From the NCBI GenBank assembly GCA_004794785.1, contig SJOL01003674.1, forward strand, positions 125,769 through 189,768: a DNA stretch of 64,000 bases, written 5' to 3'. The notes under the pieces are model-generated. The model saw only the letters and a program-made list of their open reading frames with translations, did no database searches and was not told the DNA's origin. The translations under genes and the position numbers were made by a program. Positions 31,801-44,582 of the stretch are shown piece after piece. The DNA comes from Opisthorchis felineus. Its lineage: Eukaryota > Platyhelminthes > Trematoda > Opisthorchiida > Opisthorchiidae. Each line of letters starts with the position of its first letter. The stretch's first letter is position 1.

Positions 31801-34800
31801 CTTCAGCTTGGTATAAATCGTCTGTATATTCGTCTAAGCAGTGTATGTAAAGCATTCCATGACGATGATGATGACTGGAAGGAGAAGGAAAGAAATGGTG
31901 TATCGAATTACCTATACTTCTATCGCTTCGTTTTTCGTGTGACTAGAATTTTCACTTCTGATGCATTCAATACATCTCTTTCAAGTTTTCACGCCACCTG
32001 AATTTTTGTTTTTCCACTGAAATGATCTTTCGTACTGACTAGAATTCCAGGTTTATTAGTGCTACGTTCACTGTACAAATGTGGATGCTTGTTCTTAGAA
32101 TTTAATGCAAACGTATGTCTTCTGGCAACTAGGTCAAGTTAATCAATGAAATTTCAATTTCATTATGTAAATGGTAGTGAAGTTTTATGCCCTCTTTCAT
32201 ACGTCGATACTAACCTACGTCAAGAGAGCTAGACTACTATGCATCTTGAGTTATATTACTGTTCTCAATTCTCAACCCACCAGTACTATCCGTTTCTTTC
32301 ATTTGAACAAACGAACAGCTCAAATGTGCGCAAAGTAAAATCACACGTCGATGTCCTTAGCTAAACTTATTCCTTGGCTAGAATGATTTTTGAGAAGTCT
32401 GTATTTGGTTTATTTTATAACTGCTAGTACATACGCGCGGCTGTGAATGGGAATATTGTAAATCGTATTAACGAACCGAGTAATCCCCTATCAAGTGGAG
32501 CTATTTTATTTTTATTTGGACTCTGAGCTTGTCAGATATACTCTCCGAAAAGTACTTTTGTAAAATGTTCATCGTTTCTTTATTGATTTTAGGTTAAAGA
32601 AGCATCCATAACATTTGCAAAAAGTTCCACGATCCCAGGGAATATTTGATAACCCTTCGATGTGACCAAATGCATGCGATTGGACAATATAGTGTGAAAA
32701 CAGTGAAAATCATGGTAGAAGTGACAGCCAAAGGTTTTTCACGCAGCGGTTGATGAGGTTTACAATGTGCATAACATGGATCCTGACAAGTTGAAGTCAC
32801 CAAAATACCCCATACTTGGCCTACCTACTCCTTTCCCGTGCCTATCCTTATCCACTTCCGATCTGTCCCAAATGGCTGTTTTTCCAGGATTCTTGTTTCG
32901 TGAATTTTAGAAACAAATGCTAGTCTACCCAACGAACTGCAAGGTACTGAACATACCTGCCGATGCTTCATTGCTTTTCAGCCTTTTCACCTATATTCAC
33001 GACCCCGTCCATAAACCCATTCGTTAGAAGACTGGTGTTTCGGAATAAATTAGGCTTTCTGTCAACAAAGCGTTTCCCCTATTTAGCAACTAGTTAAACT
33101 GCATTAGGTCGTCCTTGACTGGGCAAGTTTTGTTGGCTCGTTCCTGCTGTTCAGTCAGTCACGCTATTTCACATCGGATTAGGTAGGACCAGTGACCTTG
33201 CAATATTCATAAGTCCTTTTCTAATACGTTGTCTATATACTAAGATCTGGGCAGGCAAACACAGCATTTTTTCATTGATCTGATTTCGCTTTTTGGAAGG
33301 ATCAGAAAAGGTTTCATTTGTGATTACAATCCCACTAGTTGCCACTAAGTATCAGGCTGCTGGAAGCTGGATTAAGCAAACTCTGACGAGCTGTATTCCA
33401 GTGGTCCCCACCATAGGTAGAAAGGGCACTGCGCACCTGTGCTCATACAAGCCTCTGTTAAAAACTAATCAACATAGCCCTCTTCCTCCAGACAGGTCAA
33501 CTGCAGGAGAGGTCAATCCTCACTTGACCCGTGAAGCACATCCTAACAGCAAAATTCCTTCCAAGAGAAGCCACCTCAAGAAGGTGGTCACCTTTGTGAG
33601 GTCCATTCATGTGTTTTTCTATGGGGACACTTGTGATACGGTCTTTAATCGTTCAAATGGGACCATTGGACTGGTAACATTATATCAGATCTGTGCGATT
33701 ATCACGCCAATGATTTTCCCAACTTTTCGGACTTCAATGCCACTCCCTTAGGATGTTTTTTTCTGGGAACCTCGTACATCAACTCACTCAAAGTTGTTTT
33801 TTTATCTGTAGTTAGTCCGGATTGATGGACATGAAAGCAACACAGCTTAACCGTCCGGTCTGGACATGGTCGAATCGGTCTCACGCGCGCAAAGTAGCTG
33901 CACGCACTTAGATGACCCATGGGATCAGATGTTGACCAGCATTCGCCTGAGGGAAAATTATTTTGTCTTCCACAGAATGCGTGTATCTTTTTTTGTGTGT
34001 GTGTGATGAATAACTCCTTACACTTTCATTGCTGTCCAATTTGAGTGTGAACATTGTGTTGTGATTGAGTTCCGCTTGGACAGGTAGCGACACAACGTTG
34101 AAGCGTGCTAACAAAAAGGAAAACACAGGAAGTTGTAACACACAAAAAACATCACTAGTGAAATGGCGAAATACTGTGCCGGTTCTTTTGTGTTCAAACT
34201 GACTGCAAATTGCGGAACATCGTTTCATAATAGTTCACCAGCTGGTGGCTGCGAATCAGACAGAATGTGGACTGAGCTCCCATTGAAACTTTCAAACACA
34301 TCGCGCGGATTTATTGCACTTTGAGGATACTGTTCAAAGTAAAGAACACATTACAGCAGAGTCATACCGCTGTCGCGTAGGTCAACTTCATTTTGTTATT
34401 TTGTAGTTTCTTCCAGCAAAAAAATGAAAGTCGGGAAAAACGTGGCCTTGTTTTTGCAGCTTTTATCAACGATGATTAGACGAGAACACCAACTGCGTGT
34501 TCTTGACCTATTTGTCAGTATACCTAAACCATCAGGTAATTTACTGATACAAAGGGAGGCTTTTCTTCGTGCGCATTTTTTAAAGGTATATAGCCAACTG
34601 CCCTCGGGCAGCTTATCAACGCTATTCGATAAAAAAAGGAGCTCCTCGACGTGCGATGCCTGTTAGGGTCGCTTGTTTGATTGTTTGTTGTGGTACCATT
34701 CTTATTTTTAGACAGTATGGGCGATAGTGTAAAATTGCGGGATAACTCCATTTTTTGCACTCCCCCTTGCCGCGAAGTGTTAGAGTAGGGATACATTAAA

Positions 34801-35755
34801 GCACAGTTTAGATTAGACATATTAGTCTGCACAGCCAGTGAACAAAACCATGGCAGTATCATACGAAACTTTGGGTTTTGGAGCGCATGGCATGCTTAAA
34901 ACGATAAATCAATACTGCTTCAGGTAACTTCAGTCTCTATGGCCGTGTGCCTTTCGCTAAGATCAGAAACGACTGAATGAGATGAATCTATGTGCCGCGT
35001 CGTCTAGGTGATTGGCAATGAATGTTTTGGCCCTGGATTCGATCAGATATGATTCAGTGTTAGACGGCGGTGTACGGTCTTTTTTGGAAGAGTTCTGTTT
35101 CTGACCTTCCAGGCTTGTTATCAATTCTAGCAATGCACCTGTCATTGCAGTTGCAGGTGGGTCGACTCATTCACCGGACCGCTGATAATGGCCAGTAGAC
35201 AAAACCGACGTTGGCAATTTGGCTGGTTGCAGCGACATGACCCATACGTGTGCATCACGCATACGCATGCTGGGTTTTGAGTCTGGCGTAAGAGTACGTT
35301 TGTTAGTTACTTAAACAAAAAGGCATGACCATCATTGTCGAGCTTGCCATGTTAAACAACTTTCTTCGGCACTGTGATTTGCAATTTCGTTTTATCACTC
35401 GGAATGGGACGTACTCCAAAGAATTCGTCACGATCATTTCGCTAACATGGTGCACATGTGGACATTTTAAGTTGCCACACCTGCGAATGTGTCCAACACT
35501 ATGGGCTAACGTATAGATGACGGAACGCTTGTGTAGCACCGAACATAGGAGCGTGAAGTTCAGGTATTTTCCTGTTCAGGTAGGTTTCCAACATACCTGA
35601 TCGCGTCGGTATTTCTGGTGGTCCAAAAGTTCTAAAGTTGCAGTCTGCTGTTCTTTTTCAGGCTTGAGCGGAAACTGTTCCGGCTGAGATTGTCGAAAGC
35701 AGATAGCCAGTGTTCGGCCAATCCCGCACTGTTCTTAATAAACAAACTTTTACAG
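28815..35755. other. No assignable gene (7 kb upstream of netrin)
   Basis: Probable 5' flank and intergenic DNA. The longest frame, 33293-33751 plus (152 codons), is rich in Thr, Pro and Ser without a recognised domain. Frames at 29881-30265, 30313-30651, 33908-34228 and 34424-34862 likewise show nothing. There is no CpG-island-like stretch or promoter motif I can defend. Confidence 0.4.
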
Positions 35756-35759
35756 AGAT

Positions 35760-35985
35760 ATGCGAAATACATACAAATTTGGCTTTAAGCGGAGGCGCGA
35801 ATGAATCCCAGCTAAACCTTTCTTTTGTGATATTCTTGAACCGAATGTGCTGAGCAAAGGCCGCCTTATGTTTCAGTTTGCCGCCTTTGTGTACCATATC
35901 GTGCCGAAAAATATCATAAACGAGAGATTCAGCTGGGATTCAGTGGGGCCTCCCGTTAAAAGCAAGCTGGTACGTGAATCGGATT
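35760..35985. repeat. Foldback family M, copy M2 (both arms)
   Basis: The left arm (GCGAAATACATACAAATTTG, TTTAAGCGGAGGC, TGAATCCCAGCT, GTGATATTCTTGAACC) and the right arm (ATATCATAAACGAGAGATTC, AGCTGGGATTCAGTGGGGCC, TCCCGTTAAAA) are mutual reverse complements with about 20 percent mismatch by eye. The core has GGCCGCCTTATGTTTCAG, as in M1. The open frame on the minus strand here is a by-product of the repeat. Confidence 0.65.
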
Positions 35986-35989
35986 ATTG

Positions 35990-37530
35990 GGAAGTTCGTG
36001 CACCTTAGTTCAAGTATAACATAAAGTTGAAGGAAATTCGGGGACTGCGCCTATGTTATGAGCCCCGAAAACGGTCATTAGCTGTCGGAGAGTTTTCAGC
36101 AACCTTGGGAGTAGTTTCCTTGAAGAAACTATTATGTGGACATTTCTTACGCACAGACACATCGTGTGTACCAGTCTCAAGTTTGGCCATCAAATCATTG
36201 GCCAGAATTGATCCTAAATGAATCTCCATTCCGACAAAATCAGTTTTCACATGGGTGTTATGCTAGATGTAAAACTTGCCAGTCTTGTTGCACAGTGAAA
36301 TTCGGTCCTTACTAATGAGGGTAGAAGGTTTGACGAGGTCTGATTAAGACCCCAGATAATCACCGAAAAATCCAGTCTTAGTAAGAGGGATGTTGGTAAG
36401 AGCTGACTACACAAAACAAATACACGATCTTCTGCGTTCTAGGTGAGACTAAAGCTCATGAGTGTCTTTCAAATAGTGTCCTGTAAGAGCTATTCGAATG
36501 AGTTTATTATCTTCACTCAGCTAAGTCCCGATACGCTAAAACTTTGGAAATTATAGTTGGACGAATGAGTACGCTGTGCTTAAGGGGTCTTTGGGAGAAC
36601 ATGGAGCTAAGGTATGTGAGAAATGGAAACCTGAGTGGAATAAATTCGGTCTGAAGAAAACCTGGTGGAAGGGTGTGTAATTCCTCCACCACTGAGGTAC
36701 CGCCCGATGAAAGTTTCGGCAATTATGCCAAAACTGTTTTGTATTTGGACAAGTCATCCGTTTTATTGAGAAAATCAGCTTCAATCAATTTACACAGGTT
36801 CAGTATGGCGATATTTTGGTTCTTCTTTAGCTCCTATAGTATTTAGTGCATTTGGAATGAAAAACAACTTTTTATCACAGAAAAGTACAAAAGGTATATA
36901 GGTAGATCAGATTTGTTGTAGACACTTCCGTGTTTCCATCAAATGGGCGGAGGCCCCTAAATTGGCCAAAAAAGTGGTTGGAGTCTTTTTTGTGGCGGAA
37001 TTTTAAAGCTACGACCTATCTATGGTGCTTTCAAGTGAAGTCGATTTAGGTTTACGTCTGAGAATTTTTCACATGCTTCCCCAAGTTACAACAAAGTCAC
37101 TCATGGACCCAGCATACCCGGAGTCTTCCTAAATTTATCGCACCATGTTGCACGTGTGTGGTTCACTGTGATGTGACAGTGGCTGATAAATGTAATCCGG
37201 CGTACATGTGGTAGGCCATTCAAACTAAGCATAAGATGGACCCGTGTTTTAATAACCATAGAAATATGGCTTTTAATGCACCGGTATAAGATAGACAGGG
37301 GGTATCAATGTTTTGTGTGCTCACTTGTTATTTGGCATGCCGTAGAAGGTTCTTAGTCTAACTCCAAAAAGTGAGTAGGCAAGGCTATTAATCAGGTGCT
37401 GTCGACATCCTAGTCAATACACATAGCCTGCATGATGGGAAACTAGTAAAAAGAAAAAGGTCGCTCTGCTTACACTCACGGGACAACTTGTGGAGCATGT
37501 TACTGCATGTAGCCCATTTCTCCGCTGTGA
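35990..37530. other. No assignable feature
   Basis: Short frames only, without a recognisable domain. Confidence 0.4.
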
Positions 37531-37533
37531 AAC

Positions 37534-37567
37534 GTGCTCGAGTAATTACTTGGGATTACTCGAGCAC
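37534..37567. repeat. Perfect 13-bp hairpin
   Basis: GTGCTCGAGTAAT (37534-37546) and ATTACTCGAGCAC (37555-37567) are perfectly complementary around an 8-nt loop. No gene end next to it supports a terminator reading. Confidence 0.85.
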
Positions 37568-37816
37568 ACTAGCCCCCGTCCAACCTGTATGCCCCTCGAC
37601 CTCGCTTATCTGAGTGCTTCCTGGTTTACTGCATTTTGCAGATGGTTCTCCTGGGCCATGATTAACTCTTTCCCATTAACTGAATCTTACCATGAAGAAG
37701 GCACGATGTTTGTATATAATGATGTAGCAGTTTAAGTACAACCTTACCATCAGACCCTCTCTCCCTCTCTGTTACTCCGATCATCAAATATGACCAACAC
37801 CTGACGACTCAAGCAG

Positions 37817-38017
37817 ATGATTCAAGAGACAGTAAAATGCTGTCTCATGAATGTCTCAAAACAGGCACTGCCTTTTGCTAAGACAGTGAAGTCTAGTATC
37901 GTATACAAGGTTCACGGCAACGATTACTGCAAACAATACGTGCAAACACAAGATCAGGTTGGACACGAATTCGACTGGAACGGTGTACACACATTCGACA
38001 AGGCGAAGACAAAATAA
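37817..38017 (+). pseudogene. Penelope-like element GIY-YIG fragment
   Basis: The frame contains SSIVYKVHGNDYCKQYVQT followed directly by DQVGHEFDWNGVHTFDKAKTK. The first block corresponds to the (I/V)Y..C...YVG.T start of a GIY-YIG endonuclease, and the second to the GH.FD......KAKTK block that follows it in Penelope-like elements. The central segment with the conserved Arg is missing, so the domain is broken by an internal deletion. Lysine codons run into a TAA at the end. No RT was recognised upstream. Confidence 0.6.
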
Positions 38018-38195
38018 AAACTCCAAGGCACCGAAGCGCTGTAATTCCCTGAATACCTCACCAACCAGTAAATACCTCTAGAACTAGGAAAACTGAAGCT
38101 GCGCAAGATACTGTATCAGATACATCTACAGAAGGCTGATCCAAATCAAAGAATTATTCCATATGACCATAATATGTGTCCTTGTTTGCTTCCAT

Positions 38196-38985
38196 GAATT
38201 TTACACACCTCGGCAGTTGTATTAACCCTGACGGAAGTGTGCCTAATGAAGTCAGTGTACGAGCCTCAGAGGCCAGAATCGTTTTCGCTCATTTTCACCA
38301 CTTGTGGTAGCAACATGTACATCACTGGGCCCCGAGACTCGTGTGTATCAGGCTACAGTAAGAGCTGTGTTATTGTGTGGTTGAGAAGCATGGCCTGTGG
38401 GAATGGATGATCTCAGGCGCCTTCCACTTTTTGACCACCGACGTCTCAGAAGTGTTGCTGGCGACAATGTACTCCTAACGATGCAACTAGATAACGCGTA
38501 TTTGGTTGTGCAGCAGGTACCTTAGACGCGGATAACATCCAGCAACATCAAATGCCGTGGGTACATCATGTGCTGAGCATCCCGAAACATCATCTACCGA
38601 GACGAGTGTTGTCCATCATACTTCCATCATATTAGAGCAAACCGCGGGTGTGAAAGAGGTTACGAACACTTTAGGTGTCGTTGCGGTCCGCTTTCCAGGA
38701 TAAGGTCTCTGTGACCTTCCCTACGCTTGTCTGGAGATATTGCAAGAAATAGCTAATCTGAGGAACCTTTGTTAGTTTCTTTCCAGGTTGTATGTTTGGG
38801 CGCTTGGGTGTGTACGCACATCACAAAGTTGCGATAGACTAGCACCAGGTGGTTTCCTCATCCACTGCTTGCTATTCTTTTCATTCTAAGGACTTAAATA
38901 TGATTTAGTGGAGTTTGTGGTTGAACGGTAGTGAAGCGACAGTGTCAACACTGATGTTGTTGCCTTTACTGGTGATGATGATGAA
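38196..38985 (+). pseudogene. Non-LTR retrotransposon 3' part (RT C-terminus and 3' UTR)
   Basis: Translation over several frames gives FTHLGSCINPDGSVPNEVSV, FAHFHHLW, then blocks corresponding to VYQATVRAVLLYG, RVLLS..P and TNTLGVVAVRFPG. These match the region after the YADD box in fluke non-LTR reverse transcriptases. Many stops are present. The 3' UTR-like part near 38930-38985 has the block also seen at 41027-41062 and 41430-41466 (CAACACTGATG) and ends in GATGATGATGA, a typical short-unit tail for this type of LINE. Confidence 0.65.
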
Positions 38986-38989
38986 TACA

Positions 38990-39390
38990 CATCCAACCGT
39001 TACACCGAAGAACCAAAGTAAACACTGAATGAAAAACGACGTAAAAATGAATGCAGATAATAGACCAATAAACCGCAGAAAATCGCTTCGTACAACAACC
39101 TACATCAAGCAGGAAAGTGCAATCATTCTCTGAAACTCAAGAAAATCAGGTAGCAATACAGAATGAGAATTAAATCAAGTGAGGAAACTACTAGAAATAG
39201 AGGTCGATATATAGTTAACCATATTCATACAGGGCACACCGCAGCGCAAACTGAGTCGCAAACACACAAGTCAGATTAAGAGGAAGATACCTTCCGGCTA
39301 GCCAAACATACTGCAAAATATCAAATACTAAATAAACATAAGCATGTAAGGAGGAAGTACCACCCAGCTCTGTATTGCTTATACTATTGC
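38990..39390. other. No assignable feature
   Basis: AT-rich spacer between retroelement fragments. Confidence 0.4.
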
Positions 39391-39392
39391 TT

Positions 39393-39450
39393 GTGGTGAA
39401 ACGTTTGAAAGCTAACTACGAAGCTCGGAGAATAGACCAACGGTCTTCTG
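39393..39450 (+). repeat. P-family single arm, P3
   Basis: GTGGTGAAACGTTTGAAAGC, GAAGCTCGGAGAATAGACC and AACGG correspond in order to the P1/P2 arm blocks. It is in the same orientation as the Penelope-like GIY-YIG piece about 1.4 kb upstream, consistent with, but not proving, P sequences being a Penelope-like 3' end. Confidence 0.5.
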
Positions 39451-39459
39451 TCTAGTATT

Positions 39460-40990
39460 GCCTCTCAACGGTCTCGAAAGAGTGCTGAATCACAGTTACA
39501 TGACCAACTCCATACTATCATGCCACAGTGAATGCAGAAGTTGAATTTGTCATCGAAATACCCGGGTCAGGAATGCACTTTCCGTCGGTCGATGTGAGGG
39601 AACCGCGTTAAAAAAACTTGTGGCTATGTAGTCGACGTGAACAAAAATGTCCATGGAGAAAAGTGGGCAACGCCGAGTTAGTTGACCAACTGTCTCACCG
39701 ATCACCCACACATTTTGTTTTCCACTAAACATGCTGATTTCTGGTTACACTAAATCTGATAGGGATGTGGTAAGTCCGTGTTCAGAAAAGAATTTCATGC
39801 TCCCACTGATGTTCACTTAGTACTGAACACATAAAACAATCGTATAACCGGGATAGCAATGGCACGCATCTGCATGAGAACACTATGGTCTGTAGTACAT
39901 GTGCGCTTTGGTCTGGTCCTCCAATGAATCCTGACTTTACCACATAATGCTGCACAGTTTTCGGGACCAACACAACTCTCCCACCTCCTTTCATCCAGCG
40001 ATCTAAATTTAGTACGTCTTCCATTTGGCATTGTAGAGGCGGTCAAAGCTCACAGTCAGTACACGGTCGCAAATTCTTCCGTGCCTGAAGCAAAAAATAT
40101 CAACTAGGTATATTTTCCTCCCAAAAGTAAATTTCAGCGGGCGATGCAATCTTTTTCAACCGCAGACAACTAAGAAAACAGTGATCATTTTTACAGGTTT
40201 GATGCAAATTACACCCAACTGAAAGTGGAATCGACCTTCAACGTTGTCAAAAAATACACATCAACCACTCAAAATTCGTTATGGAGAAAAAGTACGCGGC
40301 ATACTTATACATAGATCGGAAGCGATATCTGGTCAGGTACTTTGCATGCTGACATCTCGTCGAACCTTAAGATGTGTGCCTCAAACTAATGGTCACTGGG
40401 ACCCATCAAAACAGCCTTTCGTAAAATTCAGTCGGTCAGTCCGACCCAATTGATTGCGCGCTTTGTCACCATGAGGCCCAACTGCGCCTCTCCAGATTGA
40501 GTCATACCATTGCGTGACAACCAACCCACGAGATGCAGGGCACAGTGTGACCACATAGGCCAGTAACCCTAAAATCCTGTTCTTGATTTCCAGATATACC
40601 GTTAGGAAAAGGCCGTGCTGTTTACCTTCTAGTCCAGCTGCTGAAACTTCCAAAACAGTCCTTCATTATCACTCACTGGCTGAACTTAGCGTACTTATTT
40701 CTTTGTCGTCTATTATAGCATTTTCAAATATACAGAGCATTCACATGGCGCTTTCATCGCCTTTTACATGTTCAGATTAGATCCAAGCTTCCTCCCATTA
40801 TCGACAATCGGCCATACCGTAACCGCCAATAATTTAAAGCGAATATTTCAACAGAGTAGGGATTTACTTGCTGCGTAGTGTAAGCAAATGGACTGCGCAG
40901 ATGCGTGCGACCTTGACAGACCCATGAAACTACAGTTGTGGATAATCCATCCATGTGTCAGTCTGGTTTATGCACCCGTTTCTTGTTTCA
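39460..40990. other. No assignable feature
   Basis: No recognisable coding or repeat feature. Minus-strand frames at 39782-40046 and 40393-40653 are unassigned. Confidence 0.4.
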
Positions 40991-40997
40991 AGAATAA

Positions 40998-41205
40998 GAC
41001 ATCATCATAGTCGAGAGCATGACATCAGCGTTCAACACCAATGCTTTGCTGCCGTACAACCACAATCATTCCGAGGTGCCTATATTTCCAGACACTCATT
41101 CAGGCACTTCGGATAGAAAGTGAGCATAGACAAGCAGCCATCACTTGCAGCGTCTCCAACCAGGTGCAGTGGATCACGCGGTCCCCATCCTCCGTCACGA
41201 AGAGA
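40998..41205 (-). pseudogene. Non-LTR retrotransposon 3' end, copy 2
   Basis: On the minus strand GGWGPRDP-encoding sequence (GGATGGGGACCGCGTGATCC) leads to a stop after CTGAATGAGTGTCTGG, then a 3' UTR with GGTTGTACGGCAGC and GTTGAACGCTGATGTC, and ends near ATGATGATGTC. It is the 3' end of the same LINE type as the fragments at 38196-38985 and 41470-42735. Confidence 0.65.
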
Positions 41206-41412
41206 CTGAAACATACCGTGGTGTAACGGTTTGTGCAGCTTAGCGACCCATTTAGCTATAGTAGGGATTGTCCACGCGGCAGGGTAATGTATTTGCATTT
41301 TCCGCCAAACACCGCTGTATTTTGGCTTTTGAGCCAAAGGCTCTGGTTGGGGACCCTAATCGTCCTCTAGTCTAAGTGTGGGCGCCCTGGCAGTATCACA
41401 GCCCACATACAA

Positions 41413-41469
41413 CCATGAATTGCACCTATACAAATTACGGCAGTGAAGCATCAGTATTGAACACTGATG
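41413..41469 (+). pseudogene. Inverted LINE 3' UTR segment
   Basis: The plus strand reads TACGGCAGTGAAGCATCAG, TATTGAACACTGATGTC, the same block that occurs on the minus strand in the copy at 40998-41205. Here it is opposite in orientation to the coding remnant that begins immediately at 41470, so an inversion or a second insertion joined them. Confidence 0.6.
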
Positions 41470-42735
41470 TCCTGCAGTCCCCATCCTGGCAGGCGATTAG
41501 TACTGACAGCACCTAAGCGTTTCGCAATATCTCTCTGTCCCTCTGCCAGGTCAAGGGTTGACCACCTCTCTGCTTCCGCCACTCTGAATTGGGCACGGAA
41601 GACAGTACTTTCTTCGGAAAACCATGGTTCGGCTTGCGCAATGACCAACGCAGATTCTGATGGAAGTCCCCGTTGCACAACAGAAAGCTCGCTTTCTAAA
41701 TGCCTCGTTACGAATTCGCCTACACCAACCCAAGCGAGCTATGGTTCTGAGACTACGGTTGTCGAACACCTGAAGATGTCTCAGTTCCGCAGCTCAAACA
41801 GGCAAAGTCACACAACAAAACAGCCAGTACCGTAGCCTGCTATACACGTCTTTCGAGATTCAGGAATAGACTGCTTCGATGCCATAGGTGTTTCAAATTA
41901 GCAAACGCGATCCACAAAATGCTCTAAATTCGAGTGCCTCTCCCTGGATCTTAAGCAGCGTTTCCAGTGTCTAAATGTCCATGAGCTCGACCTTACAAAT
42001 TGTTGGTAAAAATTGGGTGCAAAAGGATAGGGTTAATTTATTCAGTTCATCCATAAGCACCTGCACCTTCTCCTCCTCTTCGAAGACGAAAACGGTGTCG
42101 TCTACACATTCCAGATCGACAAGGTTTTTGTTACAGGCTGGTTGGACACCAGGGTGGTGAAGACCTATAGGCGTTCGTCTCATTATTTCACCGTTCAAGA
42201 ATTAAATAGGAATGGGGAAAGTGGGCACCCCTGAGGGACACCGCTTTGTGTACGGAAACCTTTGGAGAGCTCTCTGGATACCCTCATACGTCCGGAAGTC
42301 TGAGAATACGAAGAACTTAGTATTTTCACAAGCTTTCGGGGCATTCCCTGATGGGCAAGCGTGTCAAGAAGAACAGACCGGTTAACCGAGTTGAATGCAC
42401 CTTGGAAATCCAGGAATACTAAAATTGTGGGTCGTTTGTACGCGTGACGTTGTTCTAGCACCCGACGAAGTTTAAAGATTTGGTCAATGAAACCCCTACG
42501 AGGCCGGAATCCCGCTTGCTGCTCTTGAGTCAGTGTTTCACGGCCACCATAAGATGACGAAGCACAAGTGACTCCAAAGGCCTCGTTACAATCGGGGTCG
42601 AGCTGATCTCCCAGTGGTTACCACAATCACTACGGGCTCCTTTTTTGAAAGACAGCGATAGGCAACAATAGGTTAAATGTGTATTTCTTGGCGAACTTTG
42701 TTAAGATTGGAATGACCGATTGAGACGCAGTTCAG
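41470..42735 (-). pseudogene. Non-LTR retrotransposon reverse transcriptase remnant
   Basis: Read on the minus strand with frameshifts. Order: RSPxxDCGNHWEISSTPIVTRPL (42.6 kb), an ..EEQQAGFRPRRG-like segment, YKRPTILVFLDFQGAFNSVNR (first catalytic Asp, LDFQGAF), SGVPQGCPLSPFLFN (42.2 kb), LVDLECVDDTVFVFEEEEK (42.1 kb; the YADD box reads CVDD), FDNRSLRTIARLGWCRRIRN and RLGAVSTNRLPGWG (41.5 kb). The fingers-palm-thumb order is complete, but the sequence between about 41770 and 41960 lacks the FTYLGS block. It is defective and no endonuclease domain was recognised upstream. Clade not resolved. Confidence 0.8.
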
Positions 42736-42739
42736 TATG

Positions 42740-43360
42740 TCCAGAGCATTGTCGACTACGGTGACAAGGACGAAAGCTGCTTTCAGTGGAGATATCAAAC
42801 CAGGTATCGTACACTACGTTGGACTTAGGACACTGATAGATGTGGTTCCAAATCTCTTCCAAATATCCAACGCAGTTTCATGCGCACACCAATCTTCATT
42901 GACTTTAGCGAATAATGGTCGGTGAAATCCAAGAGGCATTGTATAGCTGATTCATTCCGATTCACAGGTACTGGCACAACGTCTCTAGTCTGTCTCAAGG
43001 AGAATTCGAAACCGTAATTGGATAATGCCACACAATTAGTGATTACAAGTTCGTGACAGGTAAACCAAGAAAGGGCTTCCTACAGGGAGTATAACTACAT
43101 TTTTTCTATCGTTCTATCTGAAGCTTGCTTTCCCCTATAAACGCACTAGGAAAATAATTAACCTAACAGAATCATTCCTTGAGTTGTGAGGGGTTTTTAA
43201 GCACAGCATATGGGCCAGGTTTCGTAGGGTGAGGTCAACCCAAGCTGAAAAGTAACCTAAAAATCCACATTGTTGTCAGAACTGCAAAATCTGAAATCCC
43301 ACATTGGTGTTCCGTTTGGGAAGATGTCGGTCGACGAGCCAGTCAAAACCGAATCACGTG
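42740..43360. other. No assignable feature
   Basis: Upstream flank of the LINE remnant. An endonuclease domain would be expected here in a full element but is not recognisable. Confidence 0.4.
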
Positions 43361-43369
43361 ATTTAGTGG

Positions 43370-43590
43370 TAGTGGTGTTACATCCCGTCCAAGTGCCAGT
43401 TAGTAACACCGCTGGTTAGCCGCCCGTAACTGATTGGCGCAGTAGTTAATTACAAAGCGAGTGATTACGGCTTCGAGTCATTTTAGAGATTCGCAAGGTA
43501 TGCCTGTTTCCTTATTGCCAACAGCAATAAAACAGCTGTGATGCTTCCGCGTTTTGGGGATAGGATGACTTCACGCTTGGGTTGAAGGTT
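43370..43590 (+). mobile_element. Hammerhead SINE family L, diverged copy L-G
   Basis: The 5' part has TTACATCCCGTCCAAGTGCC, also in L-E. The head has an A-box-like TGGCGCAGTAGTT near 43434 and a B-box-like GCTTCGAGTC near 43470. The hammerhead region is heavily changed but keeps AATAAAACAGCTGT and ATGCTTCC, and the 3' segment TTTTGGGGATAGGATGACTTCAC parallels CAGCATAGATTGACTTCAC of other copies. Confidence 0.5.
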
Positions 43591-43599
43591 GTCCATAAT

Positions 43600-44579
43600 G
43601 CCGTTATTGAGTAGTGGCGTTATTTCCAAACTGATGTCTTCATCATGAAAAACTTGGTTCCATGAAGGATTTTCTCACACGCTGGCTCAAACTGCACTTC
43701 GAATCGACCGAATTATGTGGCTAGATAAATATCGTAAGGCGAGTTACAGTGAAACCCGAAATCAATGTAAAGGCATCAATGATGCTGGTTCCACTCAACA
43801 TAACGTTCTGATGGGAAGCAAGCTTGAAAATAGTGACCGTTTCCATGGACAGAATACTCCCTGCAAATCCGTTAGATAAAGTTTTCGTCCTCATAGGAAG
43901 CAAGTAATCAAAGTGGTTTCGTTAACTGTAGTCCTTATCTAATTGTATTCCCTTTCATTGACTCATTTTAGCTATCTTTAAGTGTAGTTTTTACGTCGCC
44001 GGTTTTTTAACTGTGGAACTACCAGACAAGTGAATGCAGCAAGTTTGACATCAGTGTCATTCACAAAGCACCACTTTGAATTGAATATCAAGTGCAAAGT
44101 TAACATGAACAGCCCTCCACCCAAACAGCGCACGCATTCGACAGAGAAGTCCAATATGGGGTTCACAACTGTAGTAGGAGAACACATTCGTATCAAGGGT
44201 TCTGACTGACAAAATTGATGAGTACGAACTGCTAAAAAATACAAATGCCTTAACAGGTCAAATTTCTTCGAATCGGCGGGAAAGTGCCTTATTGAGAATT
44301 ATCGCACCCAGTGGAACGTATCTACACAATATAAGTATAAGGCCTTACGGATAGGGTAATCTGCGCCAGTAAGCGGTCACCTAACTGTGTGCTGTTTATG
44401 AACTTCTCTGTTTTTTTTCTGAACGACCTATTGACTGTGAGGGACTTGGGTAGCCTTGCGCAGCGTCAACTATTTCGAGGGGCCAACCAGTAGGCTACCA
44501 TTACAAATGGAACGCTCACTCTATCATGTACAATGTCTTGTTTCATAATCATTTTTTGGGACATCAATCCACCAGTTTG

Positions 44580-44580
<1 letters not shown>
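43600..44580. other. No assignable feature
   Basis: No frame or repeat recognised. Minus-strand frames at 43721-43903 and 43978-44244 are unassigned. Confidence 0.4.

Positions 44581-44582
<2 letters not shown>

Noticed and set aside
33293..33751. 152-codon plus-strand open frame.
   Set aside because: No domain, signal or family resemblance, and the composition looks random. Frames of this length occur by chance in 64 kb.
35658..35897. 79-codon minus-strand frame.
   Set aside because: It is mostly inside foldback copy M2.
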